Shown piece by piece: positions 34,624-43,400 of a stretch of 64,000 bases of DNA. The stretch lies in the NCBI GenBank assembly GCA_024693325.1, contig JAILLA010000100.1, positions 62,001 to 126,000 of the forward strand. Direction: 5' to 3'. The stretch is from Solobacterium sp. (GTDB taxonomy: Bacteria > Bacillota_I > Bacilli_A > Erysipelotrichales > Erysipelotrichaceae). Within the stretch, counting starts at the first letter, position 1, and each line of letters starts with the position of its first letter. Position numbers and translations under genes: made by a program. The notes under the pieces were generated by a model that was not told the origin of the DNA, ran no database searches, and saw only the letters and a program-made list of their open reading frames with translations.

Positions 34624-34730
34624 CATATCGATCTATTCATAATCACTAAACATGCTCCATTTCATGAAACCTTCACATTAAGATTTTCTGTCAAATTATC
34701 GATAACACCGTTATTCATATATAGAATCAA

Positions 34731-34762
34731 AAGAAACGGTGCAGCAGTTATGCCGGCACCGT
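34731..34762 (-). terminator. Terminator of the rimP-nusA-infB-rbfA operon
   Basis: ACGGTGC and GCACCGT pair across a 13-base loop, followed by TTCTTTT on the minus strand, just after the rbfA stop. Confidence 0.7.
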
Positions 34763-34767
34763 ACTTT

Positions 34768-35136
34768 TTACTCCTGATTCTGTTTTTTTTCTTCCTGCTC
34801 GTGGATCTGGGCAATGATCTCATCGATATGCCTTCCGTTTTCCATTGCTGTATCCAGTTTGAATGTCAGCTCCGGTGTACGGCGGATATCAAGCATCTGG
34901 GATAATTCAGAGCGGATAAATCCTCTTGCCCTGTTCAGCGCTCTCAGTCCTGCCTGCGCTCTCGGTGACTTGCCGAGGAATGTGCAGTAAACAGTTGCAT
35001 AGCTGTGATCGCTGGACACCTTAACATCCGTGATGGTTACAAATCCGACATCAGGATCCTTCAGCTGGAACTGGATGATATCGGAGATGTCCTTGCGGAT
35101 GATGCCCTCAAGCCGTTTCTGTTTGATACTTGTCAC
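34768..35136 (-). CDS. rbfA: Ribosome-binding factor A
   Basis: RbfA binds the 30S head-body junction during late maturation and cold adaptation. The 122-residue protein has the KH-like fold: RLEGIIRKDISDIIQ, VGFVTITDVKVSSDHSYATV, and LRALNRARGFIRSELSQML followed by the family end TPELTFKLDTAMENGRHI. The start is GTG with AGGAGG eight bases upstream. It follows infB by three bases at the end of the nusA operon. Confidence 0.94.
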   Translation of the reverse strand: MTSIKQKRLEGIIRKDISDIIQFQLKDPDVGFVTITDVKVSSDHSYATVYCTFLGKSPRAQAGLRALNRARGFIRSELSQMLDIRRTPELTFKLDTAMENGRHIDEIIAQIHEQEEKKQNQE

Positions 35137-35139
35137 GGT

Positions 35140-37011
35140 TTAAGCCTCCTGGGCAACTTCCTGCTCCTGGTATGCTTCGAGGGTATCTCCCACTTTGATG
35201 TCATTGTAGTTGGCGATCGTAATACCGCATTCATATCCGGTAACGACTTCCTTGACATCGTCCTTGAATCTTCTCAGTGATCCGAGCTTGCCGGTATATA
35301 CTACGATACCGTCACGGATCAGACGTATGCCGCATCCGCTGATCAGCTTGCCGTCGGTAACCATGCAGCCGCCGATCGTACCGATCTTGGATACTTTATA
35401 TGTCTCACGGATCTCAGCCTGTCCGATAACAACTTCCGCATATACCGGAGCAAGCATACCCTTCATGGCATTTTCCATTTCTTCGGTTGCCTTATAGATA
35501 ATATTGTGGAGACGGATCTCAACACCTGCTTCTTCAGCCTTCTTGCGGATATTCGCGTCAGGACGGACGTTGAAGCCGATGATCATGGCCTTGGATGCGT
35601 CTGCCAGCATGATATCAGATTCACTGATCGCACCGGCTGTGCTGTGGATGACATTGACCTTGACGCCCTTGACATCCAGTTTTTCCATGGAGCTCCTGAC
35701 TGCTTCCGCGGAACCCTGTACATCCGCTTTGATGATGACGGGGATCTCCTGGATCTCGCCTGCTTCGATCTCACGTGACAGATCTTCCAGACTCATTGCT
35801 GAAGTCTTTCTTCTCTGCTGTTCGATCTTCTTTCTCGCACGTCTGTCAGCGATCGCGCGGGCTTCCTTTTCGTTTTCATATGCACGGAAGAAATCACCTG
35901 CCTGCGGGACATCGTTCAGACCGATGACCTCAACAGGAGAGCTGGGTCCGGCTTTCTTGAGTTCGCGGCCGTCTTCGTCCGTCATCTTTCTGACACGTCC
36001 GAAGCATGTACCGACGACTACAGGCTGTCCCTGTTCCAGCGTACCGTTCTGTACAAGGAGCGTAGCGACAGGACCTCTGCCCTTATCAAGTTTCGCTTCG
36101 ATCACGGTACCGAATGCAAGACGCTTCGGGTTTGCTTTGAGTTCCTTGACGTCTGCTACCGTCATGATCGTTTCAAGCAGGTCTGTAATTCCCATTCCTG
36201 TCTTTGCAGAGATCGGTACAAAGATCGTATCTCCGCCCCATTCTTCGGGCATGATGCCGAGATCTGACATCTCATTCATGACTCTGTCGGGATTAGCGGT
36301 AGGCTTATCCATCTTATTGACAGCGACGATCATCGGTACGTCTGCTGCTTTCGCATGGTCAACTGCTTCCCTTGTCTGGGGCATGACACCGTCATCTGCC
36401 GCAACTACGATGACAGCGATATCCGTTACCTTGGCACCTCTGGCACGCATTGCGGTAAATGCTTCGTGGCCGGGGGTATCAAGGAAGGTAACTTTGCGTC
36501 CGTCGACCCTGACCTGGTAAGCACCGATCGCCTGTGTGATGCCGCCGGCTTCACCGGACGCAACACGGGTCTTTCTGATGCTGTCAAGCAGTGTTGTTTT
36601 ACCATGATCGACATGACCCATGACCGTAACGATCGGAGGACGTTCCTTCAGAAGAGCAGGATCATCCATTTCTTCATCTTCGAGAGAGTCTTCTTCACGT
36701 TCCTTCACTTTGGTTGGTTCTATATCATATGACAGGCAGATCGTCTCGACCATGTCATCATCGAGGGCACTGTTGATCGTGACCATCTTGCCTTCCAAAA
36801 ACAGTACTTTGATCAGATCACTGGGATTTCTGCCGCACTTTTTCGCCAGTTCACTGAGCGTGATGCCGTCAGAATAGGTGATCGCTTTGATCTCCTGCTG
36901 CTGTTTTCTCGGATTTCCGCCTTGCGGCCGGAAATTTCTGTTACCGTTGTTTCTGGAATTATTGTTTCCACGTGCCGGTTTCTTCGCTGCCGGCTTCGCC
37001 TTTTTGGGCAT
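35140..37011 (-). CDS. infB: Translation initiation factor IF-2
   Basis: IF2 is the GTPase that brings fMet-tRNA to the 30S subunit and drives subunit joining. The 623-residue protein is short because the N-terminal region is reduced to a basic Asn/Arg/Gly linker ([17 protein letters not shown]) and one IF2-N module ([20 protein letters not shown]). The G domain has [15 protein letters not shown] (G1), DTPGHEAF (G3) and NKMDKP (G4). Domains II-IV follow and end at [22 protein letters not shown] lies eight bases before the ATG. It follows ylxR by 59 bp, a gap where ylxQ would normally be. Confidence 0.96.
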   Translation of the reverse strand: MPKKAKPAAKKPARGNNNSRNNGNRNFRPQGGNPRKQQQEIKAITYSDGITLSELAKKCGRNPSDLIKVLFLEGKMVTINSALDDDMVETICLSYDIEPTKVKEREEDSLEDEEMDDPALLKERPPIVTVMGHVDHGKTTLLDSIRKTRVASGEAGGITQAIGAYQVRVDGRKVTFLDTPGHEAFTAMRARGAKVTDIAVIVVAADDGVMPQTREAVDHAKAADVPMIVAVNKMDKPTANPDRVMNEMSDLGIMPEEWGGDTIFVPISAKTGMGITDLLETIMTVADVKELKANPKRLAFGTVIEAKLDKGRGPVATLLVQNGTLEQGQPVVVGTCFGRVRKMTDEDGRELKKAGPSSPVEVIGLNDVPQAGDFFRAYENEKEARAIADRRARKKIEQQRRKTSAMSLEDLSREIEAGEIQEIPVIIKADVQGSAEAVRSSMEKLDVKGVKVNVIHSTAGAISESDIMLADASKAMIIGFNVRPDANIRKKAEEAGVEIRLHNIIYKATEEMENAMKGMLAPVYAEVVIGQAEIRETYKVSKIGTIGGCMVTDGKLISGCGIRLIRDGIVVYTGKLGSLRRFKDDVKEVVTGYECGITIANYNDIKVGDTLEAYQEQEVAQEA

Positions 37012-37070
37012 ACTTCAGACCTCCTTTTCCATAGATTCGGGCATCCGCCCTTTTGAACAAATAAAGATCG

Positions 37071-37358
37071 TCACCTCTTTTCGTTATTTGCATATGCGCT
37101 GTCTTCGATCACGCGGAGAATGGAATCATATACTTCATCGGTGATCGGTGTTTCAAGCGCTTTTTCCAAAGCCCTGTTTTTCTTTGCTTTAGCCAGGGCT
37201 TCGGGATCTTTCTTTAAATATGCGCCGCGTCCGTTCGCTCTGCCGGTAACATCCGCTTTGATCTCACCCTCGGGTGTACGGACGATCCTGAGCAGTTCCT
37301 TCTTCGGAAGCTGTTCTCCGGTCGCAACACATCTGCGCATCGGGATCTTTTTCGGCAC
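37071..37358 (-). CDS. rnpM: RNase P modulator RnpM (YlxR, DUF448)
   Basis: The 95-residue YlxR protein has the family motifs RRCVATGEQLPKKELLRIV (residues 8-26) and GRANGRGAYLKKD. In Bacillus the homologue modulates RNase P and was first known as YlxR. The start is GTG, overlapping the last base of the nusA stop codon, with GAGGAG upstream. The extended C-terminus (DEVYDSILRVIEDSAYANNEKR) is helical and ends just before the infB leader. Confidence 0.93.
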   Translation of the reverse strand: MPKKIPMRRCVATGEQLPKKELLRIVRTPEGEIKADVTGRANGRGAYLKKDPEALAKAKKNRALEKALETPITDEVYDSILRVIEDSAYANNEKR

Positions 37359-39202
37359 TACATATTCTCCTCATCGTCACGATAGTAGTCTTCATACTCA
37401 TCGTAATCGATATCATACTGGCTCTCTTCTTCGAGTTCCTGGAGATATTCGATCTCATCCAGTTCTTCCTGTGTATATACAGGCTTGAAGTCAGGATTGA
37501 CATCTTTCTTCAGCTGAGCCTCAAGATCCTTGTTGCGGGTCTTGAATTCATCCTCATCGCTCTTGCGCTTCTTGCGCTTCGGCTTATCGGATGTCTTGGG
37601 TTTGGATGAACCGGCAAACTTTTCAAATACGGATACATAATCGTTCTTGCTTGCCATTTCTTCCAGATTTGCATGTGAACGGGAAGATGTTCTGACAGGC
37701 TGTTCTTCCGGTTCGTTTTCTTCGGGTTCTTCTTCCTGAGCTTCTTCTGCTTCTTCAGGTTCTTCTGCAGCAGTCTCTTCAGGCTCCTCTTCAGGTTCCT
37801 CAACAGGTTCTTCAACAGGTTCTTCAACAGGTTCTTCAACTGTCTCGGGTTCTGCCGGTTCAGCAGCAGGTGCCTCTGTTTCAGCCTCTTCTTCCTCGGA
37901 CTTCATAGCGAATTCCGTATGGATCTTTTCAACGACTGCTTCCTGCATTTCTTCAGGGATCAGTTCCTCAGGTTCATCGGATACAGGCTCGTTAGCCTTA
38001 GCCTTCTGAAGTTCAGCGAGCTGAGCCAGGCGCTTCTCTTCAGCAGCTCTTGCTTCTGCTTCCTGACGTTCTTTTTCAAGACGTTCTCTTTCAAGACGCA
38101 TTTCTTCTTTTCTGATCTCTGCTTTTGCAGCGAGTTCATCATAGTCCTTGCCCATTTCTTCGAGCTCGGCACGTGTCTTGATATCGATCTTGTGGTTTGT
38201 CAGCTTGACAGCAAGTCTTGCGTTCTTGCCTCGTTTGCCAATGGCAAGAGAGAGCTGGTCATTGTCAACGATGACGAGCAGGCTTCTGTCATCATCACCG
38301 GGCAGTACAGCCTTGATATCAGCCGGAGCCAGAGCGTTCTTGACGAGCTGTGTGATATCATCATTCCACTGGAAGATATCGATCTTCTCACCATGGAGTT
38401 CATCGATGATCTCCTGTACACGGGCGCCTCTCTGACCGATGCAGGCACCGATCGGGTCAACATCGGGATTGTGGCTCAGTACAGCCATCTTTGTACGTTC
38501 ACCTGCTTCACGGGCGATCGCTTTGATTTCGATCGTTCCCTGGAAGATCTCCGGTACTTCTTTTTCAAACAGTCTTCTGACAAGCATCGGATCAGCTCTT
38601 GATACGAGTACCTGTGAACCCTTTGTATCTTTGTTGACTTCTGTAATAACGACTCTCAGGCGCTGGCCTTCAACCAGGCGTTCACCCGGGATCTCAGCGG
38701 ATCTGGGCATCATGGCTACGGTCTTTCCGAGATTGACGAGCGTGAACTTGTCCTTGACGGATTCAACGACACCGAGGACCATTTCATCTTTCTGGTCAAT
38801 GTATTCGTTGTATACAGCTACCTTTTCCGCTTCACGGATCTTCTGACGCATGACATTGCGGGCAAGTGTTGCTGCAGCACGGCTCATTTCAGTGATCTCG
38901 ACCTTGCGTCTGATCGTTCCGCCGAGTTCTGCGTCCTTCTGCAGTTCTCTTGCTTCTTCCAGCGAGATCTCCAGTTCGTCATCTTCCACTTCTTCTACGA
39001 TGTTGTAGATCTGGAAGATATCGATCGTCTGTTTTTTATCATTGATCTCTGCTTCGACATTGATATCGGAAAGCTCGGCATCCTTTTTATAAGCTTTTGC
39101 CATAGCTTCTTTCAGTGCATCAAGGACAACTGATTCAGGGATCTTGCGCTCATCTTCGATCGAATTCAGTGCCTTGATCATGTCTTTATATCTGAGTTCC
39201 AT
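37358..39202 (-). CDS. nusA: Transcription termination/antitermination protein NusA with long acidic tail
   Basis: NusA binds RNA polymerase and nascent RNA to control pausing and termination. The core (about residues 1-345) has the N-terminal polymerase-binding domain, the S1 domain (DEMVLGVVESVKDKFTLVNL) and two KH domains (DPIGACIGQRGARVQEIIDE; LSLAIGKRGKNARLAVKLT). A charged coiled coil and then an acidic tail of roughly 200 residues follow, with tandem EEPV units and a final basic/acidic stretch. The family in Firmicutes usually stops near 350-400 residues, so this tail is the unusual part. It starts with AGAGGAG 11 bp after rimP. Confidence 0.95.
   Translation of the reverse strand: MELRYKDMIKALNSIEDERKIPESVVLDALKEAMAKAYKKDAELSDINVEAEINDKKQTIDIFQIYNIVEEVEDDELEISLEEARELQKDAELGGTIRRKVEITEMSRAAATLARNVMRQKIREAEKVAVYNEYIDQKDEMVLGVVESVKDKFTLVNLGKTVAMMPRSAEIPGERLVEGQRLRVVITEVNKDTKGSQVLVSRADPMLVRRLFEKEVPEIFQGTIEIKAIAREAGERTKMAVLSHNPDVDPIGACIGQRGARVQEIIDELHGEKIDIFQWNDDITQLVKNALAPADIKAVLPGDDDRSLLVIVDNDQLSLAIGKRGKNARLAVKLTNHKIDIKTRAELEEMGKDYDELAAKAEIRKEEMRLERERLEKERQEAEARAAEEKRLAQLAELQKAKANEPVSDEPEELIPEEMQEAVVEKIHTEFAMKSEEEEAETEAPAAEPAEPETVEEPVEEPVEEPVEEPEEEPEETAAEEPEEAEEAQEEEPEENEPEEQPVRTSSRSHANLEEMASKNDYVSVFEKFAGSSKPKTSDKPKRKKRKSDEDEFKTRNKDLEAQLKKDVNPDFKPVYTQEELDEIEYLQELEEESQYDIDYDEYEDYYRDDEENM
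37796..37843. repeat. 12-bp tandem repeat in nusA
   Basis: The unit TTCTTCAACAGG occurs in four consecutive, nearly identical copies and codes for the PVEE repeats of the NusA tail. Such exact DNA repeats are prone to slippage, so copy number may vary between strains. Confidence 0.8.
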
Positions 39203-39213
39203 AAATTCTCCTC

Positions 39214-39672
39214 TTATAATTTCACCGCGTAGCGGATAAACTCAATATTTTCTGTTTCGATTTCAGCCGTTCTCAATACAGCTTTATCACGGTATTCCAG
39301 ACTGATCACTCCGTTGCTGAAGGATCTGACCGTACCGGTGAGTTCCTTCATCTTTCTGACAGGATGTGTCAGTCTGATGAAGACATAAGCATCATCCCTG
39401 CCGTTCAGCTCATTGAGATCTTTGATCTCCCTCTCGGCACCGGGACTGCAGACTTCCAGTGTATACGCTCCGGAAATCAGATCGTTTTTGTCCAGCACAT
39501 CGGACAGGATCTCACTGGCTTCAGCGCAGGTATCCAGGTCCATCGTACCGTCTTCTTTGATGATCGCGCACTGCAGTACATGATCCTGCGTCCAGTTCAG
39601 TTCATAGAGACGGATCTGCTTTTCTGCCAATGCGTTTTCTATCAGATTTTTTAGCTTAGTGCTGTTTTCCAT
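39214..39672 (-). CDS. rimP: Ribosome maturation factor RimP
   Basis: RimP assists 30S assembly. The 152-residue protein has the two-domain family layout: an N-terminal alpha/beta domain (LENALAEKQIRLYELNW, AEASEILSDVLDKND, TLEVCSPGAEREIK) and a C-terminal SH3-like domain (YVFIRLTHPVRKMKELTGTV, FSNGVISLEYRDKAV). The consensus SSPGLERPL is changed to CSPGAEREI here. The gene opens the rimP-nusA operon, with GGAGGACT before the ATG and a hairpin in its leader. Confidence 0.93.
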   Translation of the reverse strand: MENSTKLKNLIENALAEKQIRLYELNWTQDHVLQCAIIKEDGTMDLDTCAEASEILSDVLDKNDLISGAYTLEVCSPGAEREIKDLNELNGRDDAYVFIRLTHPVRKMKELTGTVRSFSNGVISLEYRDKAVLRTAEIETENIEFIRYAVKL

Positions 39673-39691
39673 AGTCCTCCAGACAAACTAG

Positions 39692-39713
39692 AAGGAGTGC
39701 TCTCGCACTCCTT
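39692..39713 (-). promoter_or_regulatory. GNRA-capped hairpin in the rimP-nusA leader
   Basis: On the minus strand AAGGAGTGC pairs perfectly with GCACTCCTT around a GAGA tetraloop, between the promoter and the rimP ribosome site. There is no U-run, so it is unlikely to be a plain terminator. The 5' arm carries AAGGAG and the 3' arm its complement. Confidence 0.7.
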
Positions 39714-39725
39714 TGTTACTGGCTA

Positions 39726-39754
39726 AATATAACGTATTTTTGTGTTATATGCAA
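39726..39754 (-). promoter_or_regulatory. Promoter of the rimP-nusA operon
   Basis: TTGCAT and TATATT are 17 bp apart on the minus strand. The leader is about 45 bases and includes the hairpin at 39692-39713. The -35 box lies 8 bp from the end of the tetR coding region. Confidence 0.7.
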
Positions 39755-39761
39755 GCCTTTT

Positions 39762-40361
39762 TCACAATTTATCGTTGATCAGGGCAAGCCAGCCTGCGTC
39801 TGAGAATGTCATGACGTTCCTGATCAGTTCGGTCGCCTGTTCTTTGGTGTATCTGCGTTTCAGTACTTCGATGTAGTAGCTGTACTGGGCAGCCATCAGC
39901 ATCTCTACGGTCTCAACGGGGATCGCCATGCCGTTGCTGTTCATGAACCTGGCAGTCTGCTTGGCTTTGCTGCGGACGAGGAGCGGATAATACTTCTCTG
40001 CAGTGCTGCCTTCTGAACAGCAGAACAGCAGATAGCATTCATCGAAGTGGTCATAGATGATGTCCAGGATCTTGCCTGCTTCATGCGCTGTCAGCTGGGA
40101 GAACTTCCCTTCCCTGATCGCGATCCTGTAATGTTCCGGTTTCAGGGCAGAAAATTCTTTTTCAAACAGCAGGCCTGTTTCATAGACAAGCGAAGCAAAG
40201 AGCACATCTTTATTCTCATATCGCGTATAAAGAGCACCGGTCGTAATACCCGCCCTTGCGGCTATCTTACGCATAGACGCATTCCTGTATCCGACTTCCA
40301 GGAACTCATTTCGAGCGGCTTCAATGATTTTTTCATCCAGACTGTGATCTTTATTTGCCAT
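39762..40361 (-). CDS. TetR/AcrR family transcriptional regulator
   Basis: This 199-residue repressor has a classic N-terminal helix-turn-helix domain (DEKIIEAARNEFLEVGYRNA, MRKIAARAGITTGALYTRYENKDVLF, about residues 9-56) followed by an all-helical ligand domain. The target is unknown: no efflux pump or other usual partner is adjacent, as it lies alone between polC and the rimP promoter. GAGGG is seven bases before the ATG. A typical TetR gene often regulates its own promoter. Confidence 0.88.
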   Translation of the reverse strand: MANKDHSLDEKIIEAARNEFLEVGYRNASMRKIAARAGITTGALYTRYENKDVLFASLVYETGLLFEKEFSALKPEHYRIAIREGKFSQLTAHEAGKILDIIYDHFDECYLLFCCSEGSTAEKYYPLLVRSKAKQTARFMNSNGMAIPVETVEMLMAAQYSYYIEVLKRRYTKEQATELIRNVMTFSDAGWLALINDKL

Positions 40362-40423
40362 AGCTATGCCCTCTTTACATTTTTATGGTTTCATTATACG
40401 GCTCTTGAGAGATGCCGGTCAAA

Positions 40424-43400
40424 TCAAAACAGACTCATCTGATTCCGTTCCTGCATACCGTCAAGACAGCCGAGCACTTCAAGTTTTCTCATAAGCGCTG
40501 CGGAGAGCTGCGTACGTTTCAGGATATCTTCTTTTGACAGGAACGCGCCTTTTTTACGTGCTTCTTCGATCGATCTGGCAACGTTGGCGCCAAGACCGTC
40601 GATCACGACAAACGGCGGTATGATCGTATGCTTGTCTTTCGGATCGATCGTAAATGTCGTAGCCAGGCTGCGGTACAGGTCAACATTGCCGACACGGTAT
40701 CCTCTCGCCATCATCTCTTCAACGACTTCAAGTGTATCGTAGAGCGAGCGTTCCTTGTTGGAAGCAGGATTTGTACTGAACCTGTCCATGCGTGCCGAAA
40801 TATCCGACATCCTGTCACGGACTGTCTGGATATCCTTTGTCATGGTCTCGATCTCATAAGCGTCGCAGCGCAGTGAGAGATACTGGATGTAGAAATTCCA
40901 GGGCTCATGTACCTTATACCATGCAATGCGCACAGCCATCATGACATATGCCACAGCATGTGCTTTCGGGAACATGTACTTGATCTTTTTGCATGAATCG
41001 ATATACCAGTCAGGCACGTTGTGTGCCTTCATGTTTTCTTCCTGCTCAGGTCTCAGTCCTCTTCCCTTACGGACATCCTCCATCGTCTTGAAGGCATCGA
41101 TCGGCTCAAGCTTCTTTTCCAGCAGGTATGTCATGATATCGTCACGGCATCCGATGACTTCACTCAGCGGATGACCCTGCTGTACGAGTACCTGGGCATT
41201 GCCCGACCATACGTCAGTACCATGGGAAAGACCTGAGATGATAACAAGATCCGAAAAATGATGCGGTCTTGTTTCCTCAAGGACTCTTCTTGTTGTACGT
41301 GTACCGAATTCCGGAAGACCGAGCGCACCGGTCTCCTGATGATACAGCTTCGGATCCGCCTGCAGTGCTTTGTCTTCATAGAACAGTGAAAGTGTTTCGG
41401 GATCATTCATCGGGATATCCATCGGTTTGACATCCGCAATGTTCTGCATCAGTCTCATGGCCGTCGGATCGACATGTCCGAGAATATCGAACTTCAGGAC
41501 ATTATCATGGATGTCATGGAAGTCGTAATGCGTTGTCTTCCAGTCTGCGGTCGGATCATTCGCCGGATACTGTACCGGAGTGAAATCTTCTGCTTCGTAT
41601 TCTTCCGGGATAATGATGATGCCGCCCGGATGCTGACCGGTCGTACGCTTGACGTTCTGGCATCCTTTCGCCAGATAGTCGCGCATCGGTCTTCTCATAT
41701 TCGTTATATTCATTTTCTCGCAGTAGCCGCTGACATAACCGTAAGCGGTCTTATCTGCGACTGTACCGATCGTACCCGCGCGGAATGCATGGTCTGCACC
41801 GAAGACTTCCTTGATGAAGGCATGCGCACGCCACTGGTATTCATTTGAGAAGTTCAGGTCGATATCAGGTGTCTTATCCGCATTGAAGCCGAGGAATGTC
41901 TGGAACGGGATGTTGTGACCGTTCCCCTTCATAACAGCTCCGCAGTGCGGGCATACCTTGTCAGGCAGGTCAAATCCCGACTTGACGCCCGGGTCGTCAA
42001 TGAATTCACTGTAGCGGCAGGAAGGACATAGATAATGCGGTGCGAGCGGATTGACTTCGGTAATGCCCGACATCGTTGCCGTAAATGATGAGCCGACAGA
42101 ACCACGTGAACCGACGACATACCCGTCTTCATTCGATTTCTTGACAAGCAGATGGGCAATATAATAATGCACACCGAAACCGTTCCGGATGATATTGTCC
42201 AGTTCACCGTCAAGTCTGTTTGTTACATATTCGGGAACCTTGCCTTCAAAGCCGTACATTCTCATGGCTGTGTCATGACAGATCTTCCTGAGCTTGTCAT
42301 CAGAGCCTTCGATCGTCGGCGGGAATGTCCCGGCAGGAACAGGTCTGACTTCTTCGATCATATCAAAGATCCTGTTCGGTTCTTCGATGACGATCCTGCG
42401 GATCAGCTGTTCATCATCAAGCCAGGCAAATTCTTCCAGCATTTCCTTCGTCGTACGGATATGCTGGTCAGGATTCTTTGTTCTGTAGCGCAATGCGTCA
42501 TCACGGATATACAGCGGATGGATCGCGCCGCCGACACCCTGGGACATGATATAGACATCCCTGAATGTCTTCTGGTCAGGCGTACAGTAATGCGCGTCAC
42601 TCGTAGCGCATACCGGGATATGGAGCTTCTGTGCCATTTCAATGATCCGTTTCTGGACCTGTCTGACCCGGTTCATGTCCGGTACATTGCCCATGGCAAC
42701 AAAGCAGGTGAAGTTGGCCAGCGGCTGGAGTTCGATCATGTCATACCACTTCATGCATTCTTCGAGTCTCTGATCATCACCGTTGCAGGCGATCTCAAAA
42801 AGCTCGGAGTTATAACAGCCCGCGGAAACGATCAGGTTTTCACGATGGGCATCGATATCCCTTTTGAGTACTCTCGGTTCGGCAGCTACTTCAGCCGCTT
42901 CCTTCCCGGCAGCCTTTCCCATAACAGCCAGTGTCTTTGTGTTGGAAATGGTCACAAGATGATACAGTGCCTTCAGGCCGGCATGGTTCTTCGCAAGAAG
43001 ATTCGCATGGTATCTGCGCACCTTTTTGAATGCATTCTCATCCTGGATCTTTTCCTGCAGGTCCCTGACAGTGACTGCGCCAAGATCATTGGCATCCTTT
43101 AAGAGGCACAGGAAAACACCGGATAATGCTTCTGCATCATAATCAGCCCTATGTGCTACTTCTTCATCATACGGGATATGGTAATACCTTGAGATATTGC
43201 CTAACCTGTATGCGCGGCGTTCCTTCAGTATCGCCCTGGACATATCCAGCGTATCGATAACAGTGTTTTTTAACGGTTCTTTACCGATCCTGCGAAGTTC
43301 ATCATTCAGGAAGAAATAGTCGAATGTCGCATTATGCGCAACCAGGACATCGTCACCGATCCAGTTCAGGATATCATCTGCACATTCTTTGAATGTAGCT

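Noticed and set aside
35504-36520. Long open frame of 338 codons on the plus strand
   Set aside because: It is the exact antisense of infB, whose protein is unmistakable. The frame stays open because of codon bias; it has no ribosome site and no recognisable domain.
39692-39713. Hairpin considered as a terminator for tetR
   Set aside because: No T-run follows it on the minus strand, and it lies downstream of the rimP promoter, so it is treated as a leader element.
42152-43102. Open frame of 316 codons on the plus strand inside polC
   Set aside because: Antisense of the polC coding region, with no promoter or ribosome site.
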